Shown: positions 27,001 to 35,710, counted from the first letter of the stretch. The stretch: DNA of 64,000 nt from Olivibacter jilunii (GCF_900607235.1 NZ_LR027848.1:1358297-1422296); one strand, 5' to 3'. Numbers and translations are program-made. The notes: generated by a model from the letters alone, not told the origin.

Positions 27001-28950
27001 ATGTTATCAACCAACTCATTCCGTACACTGATTATTATTTCACTAATCCTTTTAGCACCTGCTGGCAGGCAGCTGCTTTTTGCTCAACAGGGGCCAAAGG
27101 CGATAGCTGAAAAAGATTATGTCGCCTATCTTTTCACTTACTTTACCGGAAACCGTATGGAGGAAGAGGCTGTGCGATTTGCTGTTAGCTTGGACGGCTA
27201 CCATTATAAGGCGCTTAATAATGACTTACCAATACTGGATTCCAAAAAGATCAGCTCAACCGGTGGAGTGCGCGATCCTCACATCCTTCGTGGAGAGGAT
27301 GGGAAAACCTTTTATATGGTACTGACAGATATGGTCTCAGCAAAAGGATGGGACTCCAATCGGGCGATGGTGTTGCTGAAGTCTACTGACTTGATCAATT
27401 GGACTTCGCACGTTGTCAATATACAGCAAAGATATGCTAATCAGGATAAGTTGTTGCGCGTATGGGCTCCGCAAACAATTTACGACCCACAGGCCGCGAA
27501 GTATATGGTATATTGGTCAATGAAATATGGTGATGAACCGGACAAGATTTATTATGCCTACGCCAATCCGGATTTCTCGGATCTGGAAGGCGAGCCGAAA
27601 CAATTGTTTTTTCCTTCGAATGGGAAATCGTGTATAGATGGAGATATTGTACGGAAGGATAATACCTATTACTTATTTTATAAGACGGAAGGACATGGTA
27701 ATGGCATCAAAGTAGCGAAAGCTGCTTCGCTTACGGATGGTAACTGGGAAGAATCGGTAGATTATAAACAACAAACTACAGATGCGGTGGAAGGCTCCTG
27801 CGTATTTAAGTTAATCGGAACGGATACTTATGTATTGATGTATGACGTATATGGAAAGGGCAGGTATCAATTTACAAAGAGCACCGATCTGGAACATTTC
27901 TCAGTTATTGATAATGAAGTGTCAATGAATTTCCACCCGCGGCATGGAACGGTGATGCCAATAACGAGAACAGAGTTGAAACGTCTCACAAATAAATGGG
28001 GAAATCCTGGTATCGACCTTGAATCGCTTCGTCAAAACCCGGTGTTGGAGGGTTATTATGCCGATCCGGAAATACTATACGCTCAGAAAACGAAAAAGTA
28101 TTATTTGTACCCTACTAGTGACGGATTTGATCATTGGGGCGGTTATTCCTTTAAAACATTCTCGTCCGACAACTTGGTCGATTGGAAGGACGAAGGGGTT
28201 ATCCTCGACTTAAAAAAGAACGTGCCTTGGGCCGGCCGCAACGCTTGGGCCCCGGCTATTGAAGAAAAGAAGATAGATGGTAAATACAAGTATTTTTATT
28301 ATTACTCCGGCGCACAAAAAATCGGTGTCGCGGTAGCTAATGAACCGACAGGTCCCTTTAGGGACATTGGAAAACCTTTAATTGCTTCTAAACCAAAGGG
28401 AATAAACCGTGGACAAGAGATTGATCCCGATGTGTTTACAGATCCAAAATCGGGTAAGAGCTATTTATATTGGGGCAATGGATATATGGCTGTAGCAGAG
28501 TTGAATAAAGATATGGTTTCGATTAAGGAAAGTACGGTAAAGGTCATAACACCCGACAAAACTTTCCGTGAAGGAACGTATGTCTTTTATAGGAAGGGAC
28601 TTTATTATTTTCTTTGGTCGGAAGATGATACGAGAAGCGAAAATTATCGCGTACGATACGGTACCGCAAAATCACCACTCGGACCCATAGAAATTCCGGA
28701 AAACAATTTAGTACTGGCAAAGGATCCATCGCAGGGCATCTATGGCACTGGACACAATTCCGTATTGCAGATTCCGGGTAAAGATGAGTGGTATATGGTT
28801 TATCATCGCTTTAGCAGGCCCGATGGGATCAAAATGGGAGAAGCAGCCGGTTACCATCGAGAAGTATGTATTGATAAAATGTCTTTTGACAGTGAGGGGC
28901 GGATTTTACCGGTTAAGCCAAGTCTTCATGGGATAGAAGGGGTGAAATGA
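27001..28950 (+). CDS. Exported protein with two GH43-type five-bladed propeller domains
   Basis: The ATG at 27001 is preferred over a TTG at 26995. After a signal (ending LLFAQQ) come two GH43-like units. The first, residues about 30-330, has base VRDPHIL, modulator IDGDIVR and acid VEGSCVF. The second, about 345-648, has YADPEI, QEIDPDVF and FREGTYVFY. All three carboxylates of the GH43 active site thus seem kept in both halves. GH43 enzymes are mostly alpha-L-arabinofuranosidases, beta-xylosidases or galactosidases. The halves resemble different GH43 subgroups, so this looks like a fusion of two activities and not a simple internal duplication. It starts 14 bp after the oxidoreductase. Confidence 0.88.
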   Translation: MLSTNSFRTLIIISLILLAPAGRQLLFAQQGPKAIAEKDYVAYLFTYFTGNRMEEEAVRFAVSLDGYHYKALNNDLPILDSKKISSTGGVRDPHILRGEDGKTFYMVLTDMVSAKGWDSNRAMVLLKSTDLINWTSHVVNIQQRYANQDKLLRVWAPQTIYDPQAAKYMVYWSMKYGDEPDKIYYAYANPDFSDLEGEPKQLFFPSNGKSCIDGDIVRKDNTYYLFYKTEGHGNGIKVAKAASLTDGNWEESVDYKQQTTDAVEGSCVFKLIGTDTYVLMYDVYGKGRYQFTKSTDLEHFSVIDNEVSMNFHPRHGTVMPITRTELKRLTNKWGNPGIDLESLRQNPVLEGYYADPEILYAQKTKKYYLYPTSDGFDHWGGYSFKTFSSDNLVDWKDEGVILDLKKNVPWAGRNAWAPAIEEKKIDGKYKYFYYYSGAQKIGVAVANEPTGPFRDIGKPLIASKPKGINRGQEIDPDVFTDPKSGKSYLYWGNGYMAVAELNKDMVSIKESTVKVITPDKTFREGTYVFYRKGLYYFLWSEDDTRSENYRVRYGTAKSPLGPIEIPENNLVLAKDPSQGIYGTGHNSVLQIPGKDEWYMVYHRFSRPDGIKMGEAAGYHREVCIDKMSFDSEGRILPVKPSLHGIEGVK

Positions 28951-29083
28951 ATCAACTAGTTAATGTGAAATAATGGTAATGATACCTTTTCGTCCTGTTT
29001 GCCTATCGATTTGGCATGCGTGCTTACTGCTTTCGGTCCGACAAGTTAAACAGCGATCCTTTCCATCCTTGATATTATTGAGC

Positions 29084-30418
29084 ATGCGTTTCTTATGGAT
29101 ACATGCTTTTCAACTTATACTACTAAGTATACTAGGCAGTGTCTTTACAAATACTAATGTGCAGGCACAAGTAAAGCCATTTACTACAATCTATCCCGTG
29201 GCAAAGGCGTGGTCAAAAAACTCAATTAATGCGATTATTTTTAGGAAGAATTCATTGGTGACCTATAAAAAGCATCAATATATCGCCTTCTATGATGAAG
29301 AAGGACAAGTGGTGTTGGGCAAAAGGAGGCTTGGTTCTGAAAATTGGTCACTAATAACCACTAGCTATTCCGGGAATGTAAAGGATGCTCACAACGTGAT
29401 CAGTATAATGGTAGATGGTACGGGTTATTTGCATGTTTCTTGGGATCATCATAATAATCCGTTAAACTATTGTCGCAGCACAAAGCCGGAGTCGTTAAAA
29501 TTAGGACCAAAAATGGAGATGACAGGCAGTCAGGAAAGTCGCGTTGCCTATCCTGAATTTTACAAACTGGCCAATGGCAATTTGCTTTTTACTTATAGAA
29601 ACGGGGAATCCGGCAAAGGAAATCTGATTGTGAACCTTTACGATTGTAAACAACAGAAATGGACAACGCTACATGATAATTTGATTAATGGTGAAGGACA
29701 ACGAAACGCTTATATCCAGACTACAGTGGATAAGGAAGGCGTCATTCATTTATCCTGGGTTTGGAGGAGTAGTGCGGACGTGTCAACCAATCACAATATG
29801 TGTTATGCACGTTCGAGAGATGGTGGACACACCTGGGAAAAAAGCAATGGTGAGCGTTACACACTCCCAATAACAGCGGGTAATGCAGAAGTGGCGGCGC
29901 GTATTCCACCTAATAGCGAGTTGATTAATCAGACATCCATGACCACGGACGATATAGGAAATCCGGTAATTGCCACCTACTGGAAAGAGTCGGCTCAAGA
30001 TGTGCCGCAATATCACCTGATTTATTTGCAAAACGATTCATGGAACGTGAAGATATTGCCCTTTAGGAAGACGAATTTTACTTTGAGTGGTGTTGGAACT
30101 AAACGTATCCCTGTTTCGCGACCGCAAATTTTGGCGAGCCGATATGGTGGTAGATCGGTATTTTATATGATTTTTAGGGATGAAGAACGGAAAGGAAAAG
30201 TGTCACTTCTCAAAGTAACGAACGATCAGAATAACCACTGGGAGATTATCGATCTATTTAACGAGGATATGGGGGCGTGGGAACCAACACTTGATACAGA
30301 ACTTTGGAAAAAGAAGAAAATCGTCAATCTCTATTTGCAAAAAGTTGAACAAGCAGATCTGGAGGGCCAGACGGATTTTCCTCCACAGATGGTTAACGTA
30401 CTGGAATGGAAACCTTAA
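29084..30418 (+). CDS. BNR_4-type beta-propeller, probable polysaccharide-active enzyme
   Basis: Start chosen at 29084 (MRFLWIHAFQLILLSILGSV) because it gives a signal peptide ending in NVQAQ; an in-frame ATG at 28973 would add 37 unusual residues. The body carries BNR_4 features: KDAHNVISIMVDGTGYLHVS followed by WDHHNNPLNY, then ESRVAYPEFYKLANGNLLFT, QRNAYIQTTVDKEGVIHLSW and SRDGGHTWE. BNR_4 proteins include ulvan lyases (PL24/PL25) and the GH145 rhamnosidases that act on Rha-GlcA caps of arabinogalactan. The His residues of the AHN and WDHHN stretches are conserved candidates for the active site. Exact family not assignable by eye. Confidence 0.75.
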   Translation: MRFLWIHAFQLILLSILGSVFTNTNVQAQVKPFTTIYPVAKAWSKNSINAIIFRKNSLVTYKKHQYIAFYDEEGQVVLGKRRLGSENWSLITTSYSGNVKDAHNVISIMVDGTGYLHVSWDHHNNPLNYCRSTKPESLKLGPKMEMTGSQESRVAYPEFYKLANGNLLFTYRNGESGKGNLIVNLYDCKQQKWTTLHDNLINGEGQRNAYIQTTVDKEGVIHLSWVWRSSADVSTNHNMCYARSRDGGHTWEKSNGERYTLPITAGNAEVAARIPPNSELINQTSMTTDDIGNPVIATYWKESAQDVPQYHLIYLQNDSWNVKILPFRKTNFTLSGVGTKRIPVSRPQILASRYGGRSVFYMIFRDEERKGKVSLLKVTNDQNNHWEIIDLFNEDMGAWEPTLDTELWKKKKIVNLYLQKVEQADLEGQTDFPPQMVNVLEWKP

Positions 30419-30427
30419 ATTTTGTCT

Positions 30428-31384
30428 ATGTTACTTTATAATAATTTGTTCAGGATTATAACTTTATCACTGATTCTGTTCAATGGCTTGCATGTGCTTG
30501 CAGGGAATAGAGAAGAAGAGATTTATATATTTGCCTATTTCAAGGGCAATGGAGAAGATGGACTTCATTTAGCTTATAGCAAGGATGGCTATAACTGGGA
30601 TGCTTTAAAGAATGATGAGTCTTTTTTACAACCAAAATTAAGCAAGGACAAGCTGATGCGTGATCCTTGTATTATTCGAGGTGGTGATGGACTGTTTCAT
30701 ATGGTTTGGACAGTCAGTTGGACAGACAAAGGAATCGGCTATGCTTCTTCGAAAGATCTGATCAATTGGTCAGAGCAGCAATATATACCGGTTATGCGGA
30801 GGGAAGAAGGGGCGAGGAATTGTTGGGCGCCAGAAATAACTTACGATCCCAACTCGAAAAACTACATGATCTATTGGGCAACAACTATTCCGGGAAAATT
30901 TCCCGAAACGCAAATCGAGGCAGAAAATGCCTATAATCATAGAATGTATTGTATATACACGAAAGACTTTAAAACATACAGTGATACACGCTTACTATAT
31001 GATCCCGGTTTTAATGTGATCGATGCAACGATCGCTAAAATAAACGATAAATGGATCATGTTCTTGAAAGATGAGACGAAAGAACCTGTCGAAAAGAATA
31101 TAAAGATAGCCTATGCTGATCAGCTGCAAGGCCCCTATTCAAAAGCAAGTAAGCCCATCACAGGGAATTATTGGGCGGAAGGCCCGACACTTACAAAAGT
31201 AGGCGCTACTTGGCTGTTGTATTTCGATAAGTATACCGAACATCGCTATGGAGCCATCGCATCTACCGATCTGGAAAATTGGAAAGACGTGTCTGACAGG
31301 ATTAATATGCCAAATGGAATCCGGCATGGTACAATTTTTAAAATCACACAAAAAGAACTACAGAAATTATTGATTGCTAAATAA
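30428..31384 (+). CDS. Exported GH43-family glycosidase
   Basis: Start at 30428 (MLLYNNLFRIITLSLILFNG), with a signal peptide; a TTG at 30422 is the only upstream option. It is a single five-bladed propeller of about 300 residues with GH43 carboxylates at MRDPCIIRG (base), VIDATIAKIND (modulator) and WAEGPTLTKVG (acid), and the usual RNCWAPEITYDP strand. It resembles the first half of the double GH43 protein more than the second. An alpha-L-arabinofuranosidase or galactosidase role is plausible. It is the last gene of the cluster, 9 bp after the BNR_4 stop. Confidence 0.88.
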   Translation: MLLYNNLFRIITLSLILFNGLHVLAGNREEEIYIFAYFKGNGEDGLHLAYSKDGYNWDALKNDESFLQPKLSKDKLMRDPCIIRGGDGLFHMVWTVSWTDKGIGYASSKDLINWSEQQYIPVMRREEGARNCWAPEITYDPNSKNYMIYWATTIPGKFPETQIEAENAYNHRMYCIYTKDFKTYSDTRLLYDPGFNVIDATIAKINDKWIMFLKDETKEPVEKNIKIAYADQLQGPYSKASKPITGNYWAEGPTLTKVGATWLLYFDKYTEHRYGAIASTDLENWKDVSDRINMPNGIRHGTIFKITQKELQKLLIAK

Positions 31385-31440
31385 AAACGCTTAATTAACA
31401 GCTATCTGCAGACAGCCATATTAAGTTTGCTTTTTTCTTA

Positions 31441-31562
31441 CTCCCAACTCCCCATTAACTACTCCCTGCTCCCTATTAACTACTCCCTGCTCCCTATTAA
31501 CTATTCCCAACTCCCCATTAACTACTCCCTGCTCCCTATTCCCTGCTCCCTATTCCCTGCTC
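31441..31562. repeat. Tandem repeat switching from 21-bp to 14-bp units
   Basis: Four 21-bp units (31441-31524) of the type CTCCCTGCTCCCTATTAACT plus one base, two of them identical, run into 14-bp units CCCTGCTCCCTATT (31527-31540 and 31541-31554) and a partial copy. The 14-mer is the 21-mer without its TAACTAC part. It lies between the GH43 gene and the next promoter. Confidence 0.9.
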
Positions 31563-31583
31563 TAAAAACCTCTTCGCTTTTCA

Positions 31584-31615
31584 TTTGTTATTCTTATAAA
31601 AAAAACGTAACTTTA
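31584..31615 (+). promoter_or_regulatory. Likely promoter of the small membrane protein gene
   Basis: TTTG (31584-31587), 20-bp spacer, TAACTTTA (31608-31615). A palindrome CTTTAAT/ATTAAAG with 5-bp centre (31611-31629) covers the -7 box and expected start of transcription and may be an operator. Confidence 0.5.
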
Positions 31616-31662
31616 ATATTACATTAAAGCTAACTTAATATAAACACTTAAAACTGAATGCT

Positions 31663-32097
31663 ATGCTTACCCATCACGTCTCCCACAAGGGTGAAAGGCA
31701 TCACCCACTTTGGTTGGAAATAACCAGAATTGTACTTTCATTGGTTATTCTTTGGAAGGGAATTGAATTCATTGCTAATATACATGTGTTTACGGATATC
31801 ATGATGAATAGTTCGGTACCTGTTGCTATTCTGATGAGTGTGCTCGTACATACAATCATCGTAGCCCATATTTTTGGTGCGATAGCATTGTTTACAGGGA
31901 GTTATGTTCGTATTGCTTGTATTCTTCAGATGCCCGTTATTCTGATGGCCTTACTGTTCAGAGATCTGGCGAAGGATGTGCTTAATCCCTATGCTGCCGT
32001 TTGGGTAAGTATTGCTATCCTGTGCGCGCTTGTATTAGTGTTATGGAGAGATAAGCATGATTTTATAGATAGAGATCGTTTGCGAAATAAAGTTTAG
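31663..32097 (+). CDS. Small four-helix membrane protein, DoxX-like
   Basis: A 144-residue protein with four hydrophobic helices: about residues 18-40 (TRIVLSLVILWKGIEFI), 50-75, 80-100 and 110-128, ending in a charged tail (RDKHDFIDRDRLRNKV). The His-rich start (MLTHHVSHKGERHHP) is unusual and could bind metal. The length and the RIVLSLVILWKGIEFI first helix suggest the DoxX/DUF-type integral membrane group, but no diagnostic motif is present. It is a single gene with its own promoter, next to the GH3 genes. Confidence 0.65.
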   Translation: MLTHHVSHKGERHHPLWLEITRIVLSLVILWKGIEFIANIHVFTDIMMNSSVPVAILMSVLVHTIIVAHIFGAIALFTGSYVRIACILQMPVILMALLFRDLAKDVLNPYAAVWVSIAILCALVLVLWRDKHDFIDRDRLRNKV

Positions 32098-32121
32098 CCA
32101 AAATATTTTCGAGAAAGTTAA

Positions 32122-32160
32122 ACCATGGGTATTATCTTTGAGGTAGATAATACTCATGGT
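32122..32160. promoter_or_regulatory. Inverted repeat spanning -7 box and start codon of the first GH3 gene
   Basis: The arms 32122-32137 (ACCATGGGTATTATCT) and 32145-32160 (AGATAATACTCATGGT) match at 15 of 16 positions around a 7-bp centre. The promoter -7 box TATCTTTG is 32133-32140 and the GH3 ATG is 32156-32158, so both sit inside it. It is probably an operator. Confidence 0.6.
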
Positions 32161-33862
32161 TAAAAAGTATTTATTCACATATCTGTTTCTTATATCTGTT
32201 TGGCAATCTTTTGCTCAGCAGCCTGCAGATTTTACCACCTTTATCAATTCCCCTCATCGATGGGTGGATTCTACTTTTAATAGTTTAAACCAGAACGAAA
32301 AGATTGCACAGCTCTTTATGGTAAGAGCGCATACTAACTTAGGACAAAGGTATATAGATTCTGTAGCGAAAATAATTGCTAGTGAGAAATTAGGCGGTGT
32401 AGTGTTCTTTCAAGGTGGCCCCCTTGGACATGCAAAGGCTATTAATACGTATCAATCCATCTCAAAAGTTCCACTGCTGATAGCCCTCGATGGTGAGTGG
32501 GGGTTGGGAATGCGTCTGGCAGATTCCACCATTTCTTATCCTTATCAAATGACCTTAGGAGCTATTAGAAATGAGAAGCTTCTCTATAATATGGGACGTG
32601 AAATTGCAAAAGACTTCAGACGACTTGGCTTGAATGTAAACTTTGCACCGGTAGTTGATATAAACAATAACCCGAGAAATCCTGTCATTAATTTCCGCTC
32701 TTTTGGAGAAAATAAAGGTAATGTAACGCGGAAAGCAAGCGCATACATGCGGGGAATGATGGATGAACATATATTGACTACCTTAAAGCATTTTCCCGGG
32801 CATGGGGATACCGATGTCGACTCACACAAAGATCTTCCTCAATTGGCATTCAGTAGAGGTCGGCTGGATTCGCTGGAGTTGTTTCCATTTAAGCAATTGA
32901 TACGTGAAGGAGCCTCGGGTGTGATGGTTGCCCATATGAATATCCCCGCCCTAGATAAAACGCCTAATTTGCCGTCATCACTGTCGCCTGCTGTAATTGA
33001 CGGATTACTCAAGAAGGAACTTGGCTTTAAGGGTTTGGTATTTACGGATGCCATGGATATGAATGGCGTGGTTAAATATTTTAAAAATGGAGAAGCAGAT
33101 GTACGTGCCGTTATTGCCGGGAATGATATATTGGAATTATCTCAAAATAGCAAAAGAGCCATTGCTATGATCGCTAAAGCCATTAAAGATAAACGGATTA
33201 GCCAAGCAAGCTTAGATGCAAAAGTAAAAAGAATTTTGGCGGCTAAACTCTGGCTCGGACTGGATAAAAGGGAACCGGTAATGCTGGATGGCTTGTATCG
33301 CGAACTAAACCGGTCAGCGTCAAAAAAGCTGAATCAGGAACTGGCTGACGCAGCCGTCACATTACTGAAAGGCGATAGCCTTATACGGAACATTGATTAT
33401 GGCAAACGTACCGCTATCATTAGCATAGGAGCTCGAGAATTGACTACTTTTCAAAAAGAATTGGAAGGTAAATTTGATAATGCGCTGAAATTTGTCATCT
33501 CACCCGACGCGAAACCTAATGATATCGCAAAAGTGTCTGTCGAACTGTTGCGATATAATCAGGTGATCGTCGCCTTGCATGATACGCGCCGATCGCCGCA
33601 AAGTAAAATTAACTTCAGTGGCACAGTCCGTTTGTTTATTAATGAATTAGCTAACATGAATAGCATCTTTTGTGTCTTCACCAATCCCTATGCATTAGCG
33701 GGCATGCCGGGTATTGAGGCTTGTAAAAGTTTGGTTCTAGGTTACCAAAATAGTGATGAACTGCAACGGGCAGGAGCAAAAGTCATATTGAAAAGCTTAA
33801 GGCCGACTGGTAGATTGCCCGTAACTGTCAGTACTTTTTTCAAATACGGAGATGGATTGTAA
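32156..33862 (+). CDS. Exported GH3 beta-N-acetylhexosaminidase, NagZ-like (copy 1)
   Basis: MVKKYLFTYLFLISVWQSFA then QQP is a signal peptide, unlike cytoplasmic NagZ. The GH3 N-terminal domain (about residues 45-370) carries the NagZ signature KHFPGHGDTDVDSH at 211-224, which provides the catalytic His, and the nucleophile Asp298 in FTDAMDMNGV. Residues about 390-568 resemble a GH3 C-terminal alpha/beta domain (VIVALHDTRRSPQSK). It has no beta-lactamase-like fusion partner. Expected role: remove GlcNAc from muropeptides or chitooligosaccharides in the periplasm. A close paralogue follows 138 bp downstream under its own promoter. Confidence 0.93.
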   Translation: MVKKYLFTYLFLISVWQSFAQQPADFTTFINSPHRWVDSTFNSLNQNEKIAQLFMVRAHTNLGQRYIDSVAKIIASEKLGGVVFFQGGPLGHAKAINTYQSISKVPLLIALDGEWGLGMRLADSTISYPYQMTLGAIRNEKLLYNMGREIAKDFRRLGLNVNFAPVVDINNNPRNPVINFRSFGENKGNVTRKASAYMRGMMDEHILTTLKHFPGHGDTDVDSHKDLPQLAFSRGRLDSLELFPFKQLIREGASGVMVAHMNIPALDKTPNLPSSLSPAVIDGLLKKELGFKGLVFTDAMDMNGVVKYFKNGEADVRAVIAGNDILELSQNSKRAIAMIAKAIKDKRISQASLDAKVKRILAAKLWLGLDKREPVMLDGLYRELNRSASKKLNQELADAAVTLLKGDSLIRNIDYGKRTAIISIGARELTTFQKELEGKFDNALKFVISPDAKPNDIAKVSVELLRYNQVIVALHDTRRSPQSKINFSGTVRLFINELANMNSIFCVFTNPYALAGMPGIEACKSLVLGYQNSDELQRAGAKVILKSLRPTGRLPVTVSTFFKYGDGL

Positions 33863-33952
33863 TTTTTAAAATGCGTTTTTTTGCGGTTTTCATTTTGCTT
33901 AAAAGCATTATAGGGCGATATTCTGCTTTTATTATCTTTTTTTATTGAAATT

Positions 33953-33984
33953 TTTGCATAAAACGGCAATTATAACTAAGTTTG
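33953..33984 (+). promoter_or_regulatory. Promoter of the second GH3 gene
   Basis: TTTG (33953-33956), 20-bp spacer, TAAGTTTG (33977-33984), a full match to the Bacteroidetes consensus. The ATG follows 16 bp after the -7 box. Confidence 0.65.
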
Positions 33985-34000
33985 ATTTCATTGTTTCATT

Positions 34001-35710
34001 ATGTTAAGAAAAGCCAGCCTAATACTCCTCATCGTTTTGACCGCATCGCAGATAGTTTCTGCTCAATCGTCTTCAAACTTTATAGATTTCATTAATCAAG
34101 AACATACATGGGTGGACTCAGTTTTTAACAGGTTGAGCAAAAAAGATCGTATTGCGCAAATGTTCATGGTGCGTGCGCATACAAATTTAGGTAATGCGTA
34201 TAGCGATTCAGTAGCCAAAGTGATAAAAAAGCAAAAGTTAGGAGGAGTGGTGCTTTTTCAGGGCGGCCCTGTTAGGCATGCTAACCTTATAAATAGGTAT
34301 CAAAAACTTGCAAAAGTTCCGTTGTTAATGGCGCTGGATGGAGAATGGGGATTGGGCATGCGCTTGATGGATTCGACCATCTCCTTTCCTTATCAGATGG
34401 CTTTGGGAGCCGTACAGGACGAACGATTAATCTATCAGATGGGGCAGGAGATTGCCAAAAATTTTAAACGAATTGGCTTAAATGTAAATTTCGCTCCCGA
34501 TGTGGATGTAAACAATAATCCGAATAATCCGGTAATCAACTACCGGTCTTTCGGCGAGAATAAAATGAATGTGGTGCGAAAAGGGGGTGCCTATATGAAG
34601 GGGATGATGGATGGCGGTTTAATGACTACTTTAAAGCATTTTCCAGGCCATGGTGATACTGATGTGGATTCTCATTATGACTTGCCTAGTTTGAATTTTA
34701 CGATAACTCGCCTGGATTCACTGGAAATGTACCCTTTTAAAGAATTGATCAAACAGGGGGCCCCTGGGGTAATGGTGGCCCATATGAATATCCCCGCCTT
34801 GGATACAACCGCGCATCTGCCTTCGTCACTTTCAAAAAATGTAATTACCGGTATGCTGAAAGAGCGTATGGGCTTCAAAGGACTCACTTTTACCGATGCG
34901 ATGGATATGAAAGGCGTTGTAAAGTACTTCCCGGATGGTGAGGCTGATGTAAGGGCGATTATTGCCGGAAATGACGTGCTTGAATTGTCAGAAAACAGTA
35001 AACGAGCAATCAAAAAAGTAAGAAAAGCGATCCGTAAAAAGAGATTATCTTGGGATGATATCAACGCGCGTGTAAAAAAAATACTAGCAGCTAAATACTG
35101 GATGGGTCTGAATCAACGGCAAGCGGTCATCACAGAACATTTATACCAGGATCTTAATAATGATTCTGCCAAGCAGTTAAATCAACAATTAGCGGATGCT
35201 GCTATTACACTGTTGAAAGGGGATACACTCATTAAGCAGTTAGATCTTGCAGAAAAGACGGCGCTGGTTAGTATTGGCGTCGATAGTTTAACTACATTTC
35301 AGCAAATACTTGGTGGACATTTTGATAATAGCTTAAATTTCATCTTATCTGCTAAGGCTACTGGCGCAGAAGTGTCAAAGGTAGCTAATGAGCTGAAGAA
35401 CTATAAACAGGTGATTGTAGCACTTCATGACACACGTTTGCGTCCGCAAAGTAAATTAAACTATAGCCAAGAGCTTAACATGTTAATTAGCGAACTTGCT
35501 AGTCATAATGTGCTATTTAACGTCTTTGCAAACCCCTATACTATTGCTTCCTTCCCCGGCTTGGAGCACGCCGGTGGTTTGGTGGTAGCCTATCAAAATG
35601 ACGGAACCTTTCAAAAAGCAGCGGCAAAGTTATTAAGCGGGCAATTAAAAGCCACCGGTAAATTACCGATAACCATTAACAGCTTTTTCAAATATGGAGA
35701 TGGCTTATAG
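34001..35710 (+). CDS. Exported GH3 beta-N-acetylhexosaminidase, NagZ-like (copy 2)
   Basis: A paralogue of the preceding gene, of nearly equal length (569 residues) and alike throughout: MVRAHTNLG, LLMALDGEWGLGMRLMDSTI, KHFPGHGDTDVDSHYDLP and FTDAMDMKGVVKYF are all shared, so the catalytic His and nucleophile Asp are present. The signal peptide (MLRKASLILLIVLTASQIVS then AQ) predicts export. Divergence is spread over the whole length, so the duplication is old and both copies are probably used, perhaps on different amino-sugar substrates. Separate promoters suggest separate control. Confidence 0.93.
   Translation: MLRKASLILLIVLTASQIVSAQSSSNFIDFINQEHTWVDSVFNRLSKKDRIAQMFMVRAHTNLGNAYSDSVAKVIKKQKLGGVVLFQGGPVRHANLINRYQKLAKVPLLMALDGEWGLGMRLMDSTISFPYQMALGAVQDERLIYQMGQEIAKNFKRIGLNVNFAPDVDVNNNPNNPVINYRSFGENKMNVVRKGGAYMKGMMDGGLMTTLKHFPGHGDTDVDSHYDLPSLNFTITRLDSLEMYPFKELIKQGAPGVMVAHMNIPALDTTAHLPSSLSKNVITGMLKERMGFKGLTFTDAMDMKGVVKYFPDGEADVRAIIAGNDVLELSENSKRAIKKVRKAIRKKRLSWDDINARVKKILAAKYWMGLNQRQAVITEHLYQDLNNDSAKQLNQQLADAAITLLKGDTLIKQLDLAEKTALVSIGVDSLTTFQQILGGHFDNSLNFILSAKATGAEVSKVANELKNYKQVIVALHDTRLRPQSKLNYSQELNMLISELASHNVLFNVFANPYTIASFPGLEHAGGLVVAYQNDGTFQKAAAKLLSGQLKATGKLPITINSFFKYGDGL

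Noticed and set aside
31441-31562. The tandem array considered as a CRISPR array.
   Set aside because: Units are 21 or 14 bp and adjoin directly, with no unique spacers, and there are no cas genes.
31427-31627. A 66-codon plus-strand frame with the repeated peptide INYSLLP.
   Set aside because: It is just a translation of the 21-bp tandem repeat; 21 is a multiple of three, so the frame stays open by itself.
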